From the NCBI RefSeq assembly GCF_019134595.1, contig NZ_CP077770.1, forward strand, positions 578,001 through 642,000: a stretch of DNA of 64,000 bases. Direction: 5' to 3'. A program made the position numbers and the translations under genes. The stretch is from Pseudoalteromonas shioyasakiensis. GTDB lineage: Bacteria > Pseudomonadota > Gammaproteobacteria > Enterobacterales > Alteromonadaceae. Below are positions 40,527 to 48,995 of the stretch, one piece after another; the first letter of the stretch is position 1; every line of letters starts with the position of its first letter. Below the pieces are notes generated by a model. It worked only from the letters and a program-made list of their open reading frames with translations, ran no database searches and had not been told where the DNA came from.

Positions 40527-42656
40527 ATGGAAACATCTAATCGCGTTTATCAGCTGGGCTCATGTATTGTTAACCCACTCGAAAATAAACTGATCTGCAA
40601 TGGTAGTGAACAGCTTTTGCAGCCTAAGTTTATTGAGTTGTTAGCTTGCTTAGTGGCGCGTTACCCCGAACCCATCACCCGTGAAGAGCTCATTAATCAT
40701 GTATGGGAAGGCAATTTTTACGTGGGTGAAAAAGCCTTAACAAATGCTATTTGGCATCTGCGAAAAGCATTTAAGGAACTCGACCCAGAACAAACTTACA
40801 TAGAGACACTACGTAAAACGGGTTATCGCGTTTTATTAAAGCCTGAGCCAATAGATACAGCCGATAAAGAGAACTCAGTGGGCTTTAATATCACAGCTGC
40901 ACAAATACGCCAGCTGTTTGTGGCTTTGTGTGTCATTAGCTTGGTTGCGATGTATTGGTTGTTCTCTTCGCCTGCAAAGCAAACTAACTCAAGATTTGTG
41001 TTGCCGCTTAATAGCATCGAAAGCGTGACGGCAAGCCCTGGTCGTGAAATATATCCTTCAATTTCTGATGATCAGCACTATTTGGTGTATTCATGGCGAC
41101 AGCTTGGTAAACCAAATAACCTATATTTACGTGATTTACATTTTCCTGAGCACCCAGCAAAGCAATTAACGGACTCACCGTTTACAGAAGGGCGCTCTGT
41201 GTTTAGCCCAGATGCAAACACATTATATTATTACCGTATGGTCTCTGATGTCTGTGAAATTGTAAAACTCTCTTTGGTAAATGCCACCAGTGTCGTGTTA
41301 GGGGAGTGCAGTAATAACTATGCGCCTGATCTTGATATCAGTAGTGATGGTAAAATCTTGGCCTACATTGCTGATCACACTAGCGAGTCTGGTGACTATG
41401 TCACTCGTATCAAACTGCTCGATTTACAGGCAAAACATACAAAAGAAACAGTTATTCCTTGTAATGATGACTGCGAAACTGTGTATGAGTCAGTGTCATT
41501 TTCGCCAGATGCACAGCGAATTGTGGTTACGCGTAATGTTAAAAACAACCAAAAAGCGCTGTTTTTAATAGATGTAAAAACAGGGCAAAGCCAACGGCTA
41601 ACTCATGATTTTGTTGATATTCATGGTGTAGATTGGCATCCATCTAAAGAGCAATTGGCGTTTAGTGCAGTTGAGGGCGGTAAACGGTATGGCTACTTCT
41701 TTGACATTAAGAATCAAACCCTAATCAACACACAAATTGCGGGCATGAGTTCACCTAATTACAGTAGCGATGGCAGTGTTTATTACCATCAGTGGGATTT
41801 AGATAAGGTGATCACGCGTCTGAAAATAGACGAACAAGTGGCCAACTCGCCGTTTTCTATGTTGTCGACCAATTTTAGCTCGCTATTCCCTGAATATAAT
41901 CAGCAGCAAAATAAACTGCTGTATGTGTCGAATGAATCAGGCAGTTCACAGCTTTGGATTGTTAACCCCGATAGCAGCTCGCGAAAGCAGCTTACTGACT
42001 TTGCTCATAACACGGGAGAAGTTCGTGATCCAACCTGGTCAGCCGATGGACGCTATATTTTGTTTTCATTGTATGACAATGGCAGCACCCGCTTATATAT
42101 TTATGATTTCAAAGTAGAGCAAAGCCAGCAAATCAAACTGCCATTTAGTCATGCAATTAAACCCAAGTTCAGCGCTGATAGCCAGCATATTTTAGTGTCT
42201 GATGGTGACTACCTTTACCGTTATGACTTAACAGGTAAAAGCCTAGGTAAAGCTGTTGACGTGCCAGCGCAATATGGCGTTGGAACACCATCAGGGGATA
42301 TTTTATTTACCAACTCGCGCCATGCTATTTGGATAAAACATCATGATACGGGTGTTGAAGAAATGCTGGTGAACGATGTTAAGTTGGCGCGCAGTTATGC
42401 ATGGTTGCTGGTGGCAAAGAACGCGTATCATGAGGGGCGTATTTATTATTATAAAGAACGCTTAGGTGATTACCGTATTAGCTACTATGACTTAGCAACT
42501 AAGCAGCATCATGATTTAATTGCTTTACCGGAGCGAGCTTATAGTCGCTCATCGGGCTTGACCTACATACCCAATGAGCGTTGGCTAGTTTACACAGCGT
42601 ACTTATCGCCTGAGATAGAAATCAAGCGCTTACCCGCAGCCTATTTACCAAAGTAG
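40527..42656 (+). CDS. CadC-like winged-helix membrane regulator with TolB-type propeller
   Basis: A 709-residue one-component regulator. The N-terminal OmpR/CadC-type winged helix (~residues 10-110: LLQPKFIELLACLVARYPEPITREELINHVWEG and a basic recognition helix ALTNAIWHLRKAF) binds DNA from the cytoplasm. A single TM helix (LFVALCVISLVAMYWLF, ~130-147) leads to a large periplasmic region of PD40/TolB beta-propeller repeats (YSWRQLGKPNNLYL, SPDAQRIVVTRN, YVSNESGSSQLWIV, WSADGRYILFS). It may sense a periplasmic signal and control the divergent TonB receptor; that target is inferred from position. It ends directly against the next, convergent gene. Confidence 0.9.
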   Translation: METSNRVYQLGSCIVNPLENKLICNGSEQLLQPKFIELLACLVARYPEPITREELINHVWEGNFYVGEKALTNAIWHLRKAFKELDPEQTYIETLRKTGYRVLLKPEPIDTADKENSVGFNITAAQIRQLFVALCVISLVAMYWLFSSPAKQTNSRFVLPLNSIESVTASPGREIYPSISDDQHYLVYSWRQLGKPNNLYLRDLHFPEHPAKQLTDSPFTEGRSVFSPDANTLYYYRMVSDVCEIVKLSLVNATSVVLGECSNNYAPDLDISSDGKILAYIADHTSESGDYVTRIKLLDLQAKHTKETVIPCNDDCETVYESVSFSPDAQRIVVTRNVKNNQKALFLIDVKTGQSQRLTHDFVDIHGVDWHPSKEQLAFSAVEGGKRYGYFFDIKNQTLINTQIAGMSSPNYSSDGSVYYHQWDLDKVITRLKIDEQVANSPFSMLSTNFSSLFPEYNQQQNKLLYVSNESGSSQLWIVNPDSSSRKQLTDFAHNTGEVRDPTWSADGRYILFSLYDNGSTRLYIYDFKVEQSQQIKLPFSHAIKPKFSADSQHILVSDGDYLYRYDLTGKSLGKAVDVPAQYGVGTPSGDILFTNSRHAIWIKHHDTGVEEMLVNDVKLARSYAWLLVAKNAYHEGRIYYYKERLGDYRISYYDLATKQHHDLIALPERAYSRSSGLTYIPNERWLVYTAYLSPEIEIKRLPAAYLPK

Positions 42657-42986
42657 TTAACACTTACGGTAGATGTCAGCATCCATATCGTAAATATTAA
42701 CGCTTAAGCTATACGAGCGGCGGCAGTATGTTCTTAAGCAACTTAGTAATTGCTCACTGAGCATTTGCTTTTGCTCTATGGTTCTGCCAGCCATGATTGA
42801 TGCGCCGATGTGAATAAAGCCATCTTTGCCTTCACCTAATTCGTAATGCTGATAAGCAATTGCACGAGTCTTTATGGTCGAAAGCTCAAATAAGCCTGAG
42901 TCAAAAACGGCTTGGTGAACTTTTTCAACTAACACTTGTGGCAGAATTGGCAAGTCTTCTGAGTGTTCTATAACAATGTGCGGCAT
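42657..42986 (-). CDS. 5-carboxymethyl-2-hydroxymuconate isomerase family protein
   Basis: A small tautomerase-fold protein of 109 residues. The start MPHIVIEHS places a Pro at position 2, the catalytic base of this family after Met removal. Such enzymes act in homoprotocatechuate breakdown, but no other genes of that pathway occur here, so it may serve a different tautomerisation. It abuts the regulator stop with no spacer (convergent), and its start is 11 bases after the barrel gene stop, suggesting cotranscription with 42997-43584. Confidence 0.88.
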   Translation of the reverse strand: MPHIVIEHSEDLPILPQVLVEKVHQAVFDSGLFELSTIKTRAIAYQHYELGEGKDGFIHIGASIMAGRTIEQKQMLSEQLLSCLRTYCRRSYSLSVNIYDMDADIYRKC

Positions 42987-42996
42987 GGGGTCTTCC

Positions 42997-43584
42997 TTAA
43001 AAGCGGTAACTAAAACCGATGTTTGTCTGAAATTGGTTTAACACATCACCATCAAAGTGCCATAGACATTGATTGTCTTCTGATGTTGGCAATGTGCACG
43101 ATACGTTACTTGCATTATTTACAATAGTTGCCAGCCAGCGAGTTTCAACATAAACCCGTGCTCTTTCAGTAAATAAATAATCTGCGCCAGCATAAAGGCC
43201 AGAGGTAAAATATGTATCAGAGTCGGCAAAGTCAGTGCTGACGTGATTTGCGCCAATTTGGGCACCAACAAACCCAACCACACGATCAGCTAATGGCACT
43301 TCTACGGCACTTTGAAAAAGCAGGTATTGCATCTCGACTTGCTTGTTGGTTTGGTCTTTCATATCAAGTTCGGTTGCTGAATAAAAGAACCCATAACGAG
43401 CATTATCAATGGTTCTATCTAGACTGACAGTAAAATGGCTGTCATCCTCAAGCTCAATTTTAAGGTTTTCTTCGGTTTGAACCGAGTTAGTAAAGTTTTT
43501 GCCAAAACCAGCGCTTATAGAGTAGTCAGCGTGAGCGGTACTACTTAAGAACATTAAACACAGTAAACCAAGCGATTTTTTCAT
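42997..43584 (-). CDS. Small outer-membrane beta-barrel protein, hypothetical
   Basis: A 195-residue exported protein with signal peptide MKKSLGLLCLMFLSSTAHA and alternating polar/nonpolar strands, ending in FSYRF. A C-terminal Phe and strand pattern fit an 8- to 10-strand outer-membrane barrel. A Cys pair (SCTLPTSEDNQCLW) may form an extracellular-loop disulfide. I cannot name a family. It is probably cotranscribed with the tautomerase gene downstream. Confidence 0.75.
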   Translation of the reverse strand: MKKSLGLLCLMFLSSTAHADYSISAGFGKNFTNSVQTEENLKIELEDDSHFTVSLDRTIDNARYGFFYSATELDMKDQTNKQVEMQYLLFQSAVEVPLADRVVGFVGAQIGANHVSTDFADSDTYFTSGLYAGADYLFTERARVYVETRWLATIVNNASNVSCTLPTSEDNQCLWHFDGDVLNQFQTNIGFSYRF

Positions 43585-43687
43585 TGTTTAGGTGCTCGTT
43601 GTTGAAGATATTTTGAGATAGTATTGAAACATAGCAAGCAAATCGTTGTAAACGGACAACTATCGCTTTTTAATAAGGAACACTAGG

Positions 43688-44158
43688 ATGAAGTTACTAA
43701 AATTAGCTGCACTTACTGCGCCACTGTTTTTGTTGAGCGGTTGCTCGGATGATGCTGCTTCGGTGAGTTTAGGGTTATTCACGACCAAAGATATTAAAGT
43801 GGTATCACAACAAGACCCGCTGATCAGCGGTGTAACTTGTCACATTAGCCATATTGAAGCGAACCTTGATTTTGCTGATCCATCCGATATGTCTATTGCC
43901 TGTCGTCAAACAGGCCCCATTACCGCTGACCAATTACAACAAATTGACCGCAGTAAATCAGGCGAAGTGGTATTTAAATCATCGAAAAGTATTTTGTTTA
44001 AGTCGTTAAAAGTTCGTCGTATTTATGATGCGCCAACACGCACACTTTTATATTTGTCTTATTCAACGAAAGAGTCGAGCGGTAGTCATCATCATGCTTT
44101 ATCAACTGTGCCTCTTTACAATACGGATGCATGGCAATGGGCACAATCACAAGAGTAA
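43688..44158 (+). CDS. creA: CreA family lipoprotein
   Basis: A 156-residue periplasmic protein of the CreA family, whose function is unknown despite the E. coli creABCD context. A signal peptide with lipobox LSGC is followed by the family pattern SVSLGLFTTKDIKVVSQQDPLISGVTCHISH and SIACRQTGPI, with two Cys that could pair, and RRIYDAPTRTLLYLSYSTK. The ATG has AAGGA upstream. It starts 3 bases before the next gene, so they are cotranscribed. No creBC two-component genes are present. Confidence 0.9.
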   Translation: MKLLKLAALTAPLFLLSGCSDDAASVSLGLFTTKDIKVVSQQDPLISGVTCHISHIEANLDFADPSDMSIACRQTGPITADQLQQIDRSKSGEVVFKSSKSILFKSLKVRRIYDAPTRTLLYLSYSTKESSGSHHHALSTVPLYNTDAWQWAQSQE

Positions 44159-44161
44159 TTT

Positions 44162-44944
44162 ATGTTAGCGTTATTTAAGTCGGCCCCACTCATTGATGAG
44201 CAAGAGCAGCAGTGGTTAATCGATACCTTTTTATGGGCAGTTGAACACTTTGATAGTGAATATTTTTTAAAGCACACGCAAATCATTTTACCTAGCGGGC
44301 AGTTTTTTCCGGATAGGGTGTCGAGCGTCAATGAAATGGCTGAAAAGGTATTTAGTCGAGTTGTTGATTATGCTGGGATGCAAGCGTGGCCAATTAACTT
44401 AGTTGCGCCATCTGGGCTTACACCTCAGGTGTTTCCGCATTTTGAATTTCTAGACAATTTACGCGGTAGCGAGGCGAGTTTAATTGTGCCGGCAAATCAT
44501 CCGGTGAATATCTCGTTTAACCCAAACCAAATCAATCAACCGCAAGATTTAGTCGCAAGTTTTGCTGGTACCTTAGCAACCATTTTGATTCACCATGTGG
44601 GTGTCTTACCTCCCGGCGGTAAAGAGTACTTACCGCAAGCAAGCGATGCGTTGGCATGCTATTTAGGCTTTGGGGTGATGATGAGTAATACGGTGTATCA
44701 ATTTAAAGGGGGCTGTGGCTGCGGTTATAACCCTTATGCTAATCGCCAAGCAGCGCTGACTGAGCCACAAACGCTGTTTATGCATGCGTTGGTTACGCAT
44801 TTTAAAGGGGATAATCAGTCGAAGAAGTTTTTAAAGCCCCATTTACGCAGCCAATATAAAAAAGCGCAAAAGCAAATTAAAGCGCAGGTTTTTGACAGTG
44901 CAAATCCGTTGTTATTAGCATTAGATGAACAAGCAGTAGGGTAA
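44162..44944 (+). CDS. Hypothetical protein with GCGCGYNPYANRQ motif
   Basis: I do not recognise this 260-residue protein. It has no signal peptide; it is soluble with helical segments. Notable parts are HFDSEYFLKHTQIILPSGQFF near the N-terminus, LIHHVGVLPPGGKEYLPQASDALACYLGFG in the middle, and a Cys-rich GGCGCGYNPYANRQ, followed by a basic C-terminus. The HH and Cys elements could bind metal. It is tightly linked to creA upstream and to the LysE-type exporter downstream (6 bases between). Confidence 0.7.
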   Translation: MLALFKSAPLIDEQEQQWLIDTFLWAVEHFDSEYFLKHTQIILPSGQFFPDRVSSVNEMAEKVFSRVVDYAGMQAWPINLVAPSGLTPQVFPHFEFLDNLRGSEASLIVPANHPVNISFNPNQINQPQDLVASFAGTLATILIHHVGVLPPGGKEYLPQASDALACYLGFGVMMSNTVYQFKGGCGCGYNPYANRQAALTEPQTLFMHALVTHFKGDNQSKKFLKPHLRSQYKKAQKQIKAQVFDSANPLLLALDEQAVG

Positions 44945-44950
44945 TATTGA

Positions 44951-45571
44951 GTGCAGTATTTAGATGAGTTTTTATTGATAGCCATCGCTCACTTTTTTGC
45001 GGTAGCAAGCCCTGGCCCTGACTTTGCAATTGTACTCAAACAAAGTATTCAACAGGGTCGTAAAAATGCGCTGTGGACCAGTGCTGGGGTTGGTGCGGCT
45101 ATTTTGCTGCATATTGCTTATTGTGTATTAGGTGTGGCATTAATTTTATCCCAGTCACCTAGCTTATTCATGGCTTTAAAATACCTTGCGGGGGCTTATT
45201 TGGCATACTTAGGTGTGCAAGCTTTACGAAGCGCAAAACCTAGCGATAGTAAACAGCAAACCCTTGCCCCTGCTGATCCTGAATCTGTGTATAAAGCATT
45301 TCGACGCGGCTTTTTTACCAATGCCCTTAATCCCAAAGCAACACTGTTTTTTATGTCGCTGTTTACTCTTGTAATAAGCCCTGAAACACCTGTTGTAGTG
45401 CAGGCTGGTTATGGCGTGTATATGGCAATGGCGACTTGGCTGTGGTTTTCATTTTTATCATTGGTGTTAACAAAAGCATCAGTGCGAGCATTTTTTTTAA
45501 AAAGCGGATACTGGTTTGATAGAGGCATTGGCGTGATCTTAATTGCCTTAGCTATTCGCGTTGTTGTGTGA
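44951..45571 (+). CDS. LysE family amino-acid/metabolite exporter
   Basis: A 206-residue inner-membrane protein with six predicted helices. The N-terminal ASPGPDFAIVLKQSIQQGRKNALWTSAG and LAYLGVQALRS are typical of the LysE/RhtB superfamily, which exports amino acids or small metabolites. Later NALNPKATLFFMSLF is also characteristic. The start is GTG, close to the upstream stop. A ligand cannot be assigned. Confidence 0.92.
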   Translation: MQYLDEFLLIAIAHFFAVASPGPDFAIVLKQSIQQGRKNALWTSAGVGAAILLHIAYCVLGVALILSQSPSLFMALKYLAGAYLAYLGVQALRSAKPSDSKQQTLAPADPESVYKAFRRGFFTNALNPKATLFFMSLFTLVISPETPVVVQAGYGVYMAMATWLWFSFLSLVLTKASVRAFFLKSGYWFDRGIGVILIALAIRVVV

Positions 45572-45578
45572 GGTAAGT

Positions 45579-46094
45579 ATGACGCTATATAACTTTTCAT
45601 TTGGGTCAAATATGTCATCGAGTCGATTGTTGGCAAGGTTACCTGAAGCAAAACGGGTTGGCACGGCTATTTTAAAGGGCTATGAGCTGACGTTTGATAT
45701 GGTAAGTACCGACGGCTCTGCAAAGTGTAGCGTGCGCAAAACAGATCAGCCAGATGCCTTGGTATATGGCGTTGTGTATCAGTTAAACAAAGCTGAAAAG
45801 TCGATTCTTGATGATATCGAAGGGCCACGTTATGACTGCGTAGATATCACTGTTGAACTACTAGAAGGCGAGCAACTTGCTGCCCATTGTTATATCGCTA
45901 ACACCTTAGATGAGTCTTTACTGCCATTCGACTGGTATCTTCAGCATGTTCATCGCGGAGCGCTTGAAGCAGGTGTACCAAATCATTACAGTGAAGCAAT
46001 ACTCGCAAGACCAAGTTGCGATGATCCAGATAAAACCCGAGCAGCGAAAGAGTTCGCTATTCACAACAATAAAAATCACCAAGGGATATTATGA
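45579..46094 (+). CDS. Gamma-glutamylcyclotransferase-like protein
   Basis: A ~171-residue protein of the GGCT/AIG2-like fold. The nucleotide-fold-like start YNFSFGSNMSSSRL and the acid in LDDIEGPRYD match the family, whose members release 5-oxoproline from gamma-glutamyl compounds. I choose the ATG at 45579, since GAGG at 45570-45573 is well placed; an earlier in-frame start at 45561 lies inside the exporter gene. It overlaps the beta-lactamase-like gene by 4 bases. Confidence 0.85.
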   Translation: MTLYNFSFGSNMSSSRLLARLPEAKRVGTAILKGYELTFDMVSTDGSAKCSVRKTDQPDALVYGVVYQLNKAEKSILDDIEGPRYDCVDITVELLEGEQLAAHCYIANTLDESLLPFDWYLQHVHRGALEAGVPNHYSEAILARPSCDDPDKTRAAKEFAIHNNKNHQGIL

Positions 46095-47638
46095 TATTTC
46101 GTAAATTAGCCGTTGCAGCGGCGCTGTTATCGAGCTGTTCGTTTTACAGTTATGCCGATATTGATACAAAAAAAATTGAAAAAGTAATCGAAACCTCAAT
46201 GGCACGTTTTGACGTACCAGGTATGGCTGTAGCGATTGTTGAAAATGACCAAGTCGTGTTAGCAAAAGGGTTTGGTGTATCTCACCTTGATACCGGTAAA
46301 AAAGTAAATAAAGACACCTTATTCGGTATCGCGTCAAACACCAAAGCATTTACCGCAGCAGCGTTAGCTAAATTAATTGATGAAGGTAAGCTTAGCTGGG
46401 ATGACAAAGTAATTGATCATCTTCCTGAGTTTCGTCTGTATGACCCTTACGTAACACGTGAAATGACTATTCGCGATTTATTAAGCCACCGTAGCGGTTT
46501 GGGTTTAGGGCAAGGCGATTTAATGATTTGGCCAGATACTGACAAATCGATTGACGAAATTATCGCAGGACTAAAATACTTAAAACCAGCGAGTAGCTTT
46601 CGCAGTAAATACGCCTATAACAATTTAATGTTTGTAACAGCCGGTGAGGTGGTAGCCCGTGTATCTGGTATGAGCTGGAATGATTACATCGAGAAAAATA
46701 TTCTTCAGCCACTTGATATGAAAAACTCACGCGCAGGTTTTTCACGTATCCCTAGTAGCAATAAAAACTGGGCGACGGGCCATATTCCAATGGATGGCCA
46801 ATTACACCCATTTTTTGTGAACTACCTTGAAGATTTCCGTGGCGCTGGTGCGATTGCATCAAGCGTAAGCGATATGAGCCAATGGCTACGCACGCAGCTT
46901 GCACATGGCAAAATGCCAAATGGCCAGCAATTATTTACTGAAAAGCAGCAGCAACAAATGTGGCACCCGCACATTACGTCAATGGCATCAAAAAGTGCTT
47001 ATGAAGCTTACCACCAACAATTTAGAGGTTATGGTTTAGGCTGGAGCATTGAAGATTTCCACGGCATTAAAAAGCTAGGCCATGGTGGTGGTATCTTAGG
47101 TATGGTGTCTCAAGTGACATTATTACCAGAGAAAAACCTCGGTATTGTTATTCTTAGTAACCAGCAAGCATTCAGTGCGCTCTCTGCGGTGACCTATGAA
47201 GTATTAGAAGATGCATTAGAGCTTGAAGATAAAGACTGGGTTGAAGACCTTGCTAAAAAGCACTTTGAAGGTAAAAAAGAAGCTTACGCAAATGCAAAAC
47301 CAGAAACACCTGCTGATTATCAAGCGAAACTACCAAACATCAACTACACAGGGACTCTGCACGATAACTGGTATGGTGATGTGGTAATCGAGGAGTTAAA
47401 TGGTCAGCTACGTATTGATTTTACTCATACAAAGCGTTTGAAAGGTCAGCTTGAGCATTACACCGGCAATACGTTTATTGTGAAGTGGGATGAAAAGTTA
47501 CTTGAAGCAGATGCTTACATTGAGTTTCAAATGAGCCCAGATAATCGAGTGAGTAGCGCAAAAATGCGTGCTGTCTCAACGGCGGTTACAGACTTTAGTT
47601 TTGACTTTAGGAATTTAGATTTACGCGCTAAAAAGTAA
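46091..47638 (+). CDS. Class C beta-lactamase-like serine hydrolase
   Basis: A secreted protein of 515 residues. An N-terminal signal peptide (LAVAAALLSSCSFYSYA) is followed by the serine beta-lactamase/transpeptidase fold with the SxxK motif SNTK (S82, K85), YxN motif YNN (Y176, N178), and HGGG from H331 as the third active-site element. After about residue 390 comes an extra C-terminal beta domain like DUF3471. This family includes esterases and D-aminopeptidases as well as beta-lactamases, so activity is uncertain. It overlaps the cyclotransferase-like gene by 4 bases, and a hairpin terminator follows. Confidence 0.9.
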   Translation: MIFRKLAVAAALLSSCSFYSYADIDTKKIEKVIETSMARFDVPGMAVAIVENDQVVLAKGFGVSHLDTGKKVNKDTLFGIASNTKAFTAAALAKLIDEGKLSWDDKVIDHLPEFRLYDPYVTREMTIRDLLSHRSGLGLGQGDLMIWPDTDKSIDEIIAGLKYLKPASSFRSKYAYNNLMFVTAGEVVARVSGMSWNDYIEKNILQPLDMKNSRAGFSRIPSSNKNWATGHIPMDGQLHPFFVNYLEDFRGAGAIASSVSDMSQWLRTQLAHGKMPNGQQLFTEKQQQQMWHPHITSMASKSAYEAYHQQFRGYGLGWSIEDFHGIKKLGHGGGILGMVSQVTLLPEKNLGIVILSNQQAFSALSAVTYEVLEDALELEDKDWVEDLAKKHFEGKKEAYANAKPETPADYQAKLPNINYTGTLHDNWYGDVVIEELNGQLRIDFTHTKRLKGQLEHYTGNTFIVKWDEKLLEADAYIEFQMSPDNRVSSAKMRAVSTAVTDFSFDFRNLDLRAKK

Positions 47639-47649
47639 ACCAAAGTCGC

Positions 47650-47672
47650 AAAGCCACCATTAGGTGGCTTTG
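47650..47672 (+). terminator. Terminator after the serine hydrolase gene
   Basis: A 9-bp perfect stem AAAGCCACC / GGTGGCTTT with loop ATTA and T-rich 3' side. Confidence 0.85.
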
Positions 47673-47706
47673 TTATACTGGGGGAAAATAATTCAAGGAG
47701 CGTATT

Positions 47707-48627
47707 ATGAGAACGGCAGTTATCTCACATCCATTTTGTCGTAAACATAAAATGATTGAGGATCACCCCGAATGCCCTGCGCGTTTAGATGTGATCACCG
47801 ACCGCTTGCTAGCAAGTGGTGTTGATATAGCAATTACTCACTTACAAGCTCCTAAAGCCAGCCGCGACGATTTTTTACGTGCTCATGATGAACCTTTGGT
47901 AAGCCATGTAGAGCAAACAATTCCCGCTGAAGGGCTTGCTGAATTAGACGGCGACACTTGGCTGTGCCCAGATTCAATGAAAGCGATTGAACGAGCCGTT
48001 GGTGCTGGATTACTCGCCGTTGATGAAATTCTTGCTGATAAACTGGATGCCGCATTTTGCTCGGTTAGACCACCAGGGCATCACGCAAACCGCAGTACCT
48101 CTGCAGGATTTTGCGTTTTTAATAACCTAGCCATTGCCGTGAAGTACGCGCAAAGCAAAGGTGTTAAACGTATCGCTATTTTGGACTTTGATGTACACCA
48201 TGGCAACGGCACACAAGATATCTTTTTAGATGATGATAATGTGTTGTTTTGTTCATTGTTCCAACACCCGTTTTACCCTAATACCGCTGTTGAAAATAAC
48301 GCGACTTTAGTGAACTCACCGCTGCCAATTGCCAGTGATGGTAATGACTTAAAAGCTGTTTACCTTGAGCAGTGGCTGCCAAAACTCAATGAATTTAAAC
48401 CTGAACTATTGTTTATTAGCGCCGGGTTTGATGCTCACCTTGAAGATGACATGGCAAGTTTGAAGTTTGTTGAAGACGATTACGCCTGGCTAACCACGCA
48501 ATTAGCTGAGTTCTGTCAGCAGCATGATTGCAAAGGGATTATCTCTTATCTTGAAGGGGGGTATGCTTTATCAGCCCTTGGCCGCAGTGCTGTTGCGCAC
48601 ATTAAAGCGCTGGTGGATGCGCCTTAA
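47707..48627 (+). CDS. Histone deacetylase-family (acetoin/polyamine deacetylase-like) protein
   Basis: A 306-residue zinc hydrolase of the class II HDAC fold. Visible elements are RPPGHHA with the paired catalytic His residues, DFDVHHGNGTQD with zinc ligands Asp and His, SAGFDAHLEDD with the third ligand Asp, and EGGY near the C-terminus. Bacterial members deacetylate acetylpolyamines or acetoin-like compounds. AAGGAG precedes the ATG. Its 3' end overlaps the convergent small gene by 4 bases. Confidence 0.93.
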   Translation: MRTAVISHPFCRKHKMIEDHPECPARLDVITDRLLASGVDIAITHLQAPKASRDDFLRAHDEPLVSHVEQTIPAEGLAELDGDTWLCPDSMKAIERAVGAGLLAVDEILADKLDAAFCSVRPPGHHANRSTSAGFCVFNNLAIAVKYAQSKGVKRIAILDFDVHHGNGTQDIFLDDDNVLFCSLFQHPFYPNTAVENNATLVNSPLPIASDGNDLKAVYLEQWLPKLNEFKPELLFISAGFDAHLEDDMASLKFVEDDYAWLTTQLAEFCQQHDCKGIISYLEGGYALSALGRSAVAHIKALVDAP

Positions 48628-48917
48628 TCTGCCAGCATCGCAAAGGCTTGCGTTGGTGTAAGCCGAATAACCTTACTTAAACAGCATACTCCCTCTTGTG
48701 CTAGGTGCTCAGTCACTTTATTAGCAAGCTCAACGTCAGTTAATGCTTTTACGCTTTCTCCCTGCAAGTTGACATACTGCCCTGTTGCCAAAAGTAGCAT
48801 CGCTTCATGTTGCTGCTCTTCACTCAAGCCATACAAAAAGCTTTCTATATCGGCTTCGTCTTCAACTAATGCTAATTCATGGTCTGAAAAAAAAATCTTA
48901 GGAAATGATGAGCGCAT
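48624..48917 (-). CDS. Small hypothetical protein
   Basis: A 97-residue acidic, mostly helical protein without signal peptide. It contains ADIESFLYGLSEEQQHEAMLLLATGQYVNLQGE and two vicinal Cys near the end (GVCCLSK). I recognise no family. The ribosome binding site is weak. It is convergent with the HDAC-like gene and divergent from the CBS/GGDEF/EAL gene. Confidence 0.6.
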   Translation of the reverse strand: MRSSFPKIFFSDHELALVEDEADIESFLYGLSEEQQHEAMLLLATGQYVNLQGESVKALTDVELANKVTEHLAQEGVCCLSKVIRLTPTQAFAMLAD

Positions 48918-48995
48918 TTATTGTCCTGCGTCAAAGTTGCATAGGTTGAAATGATTATAATTGCCAATTCATGTAAGAACTAGGAAAGTCGACTT

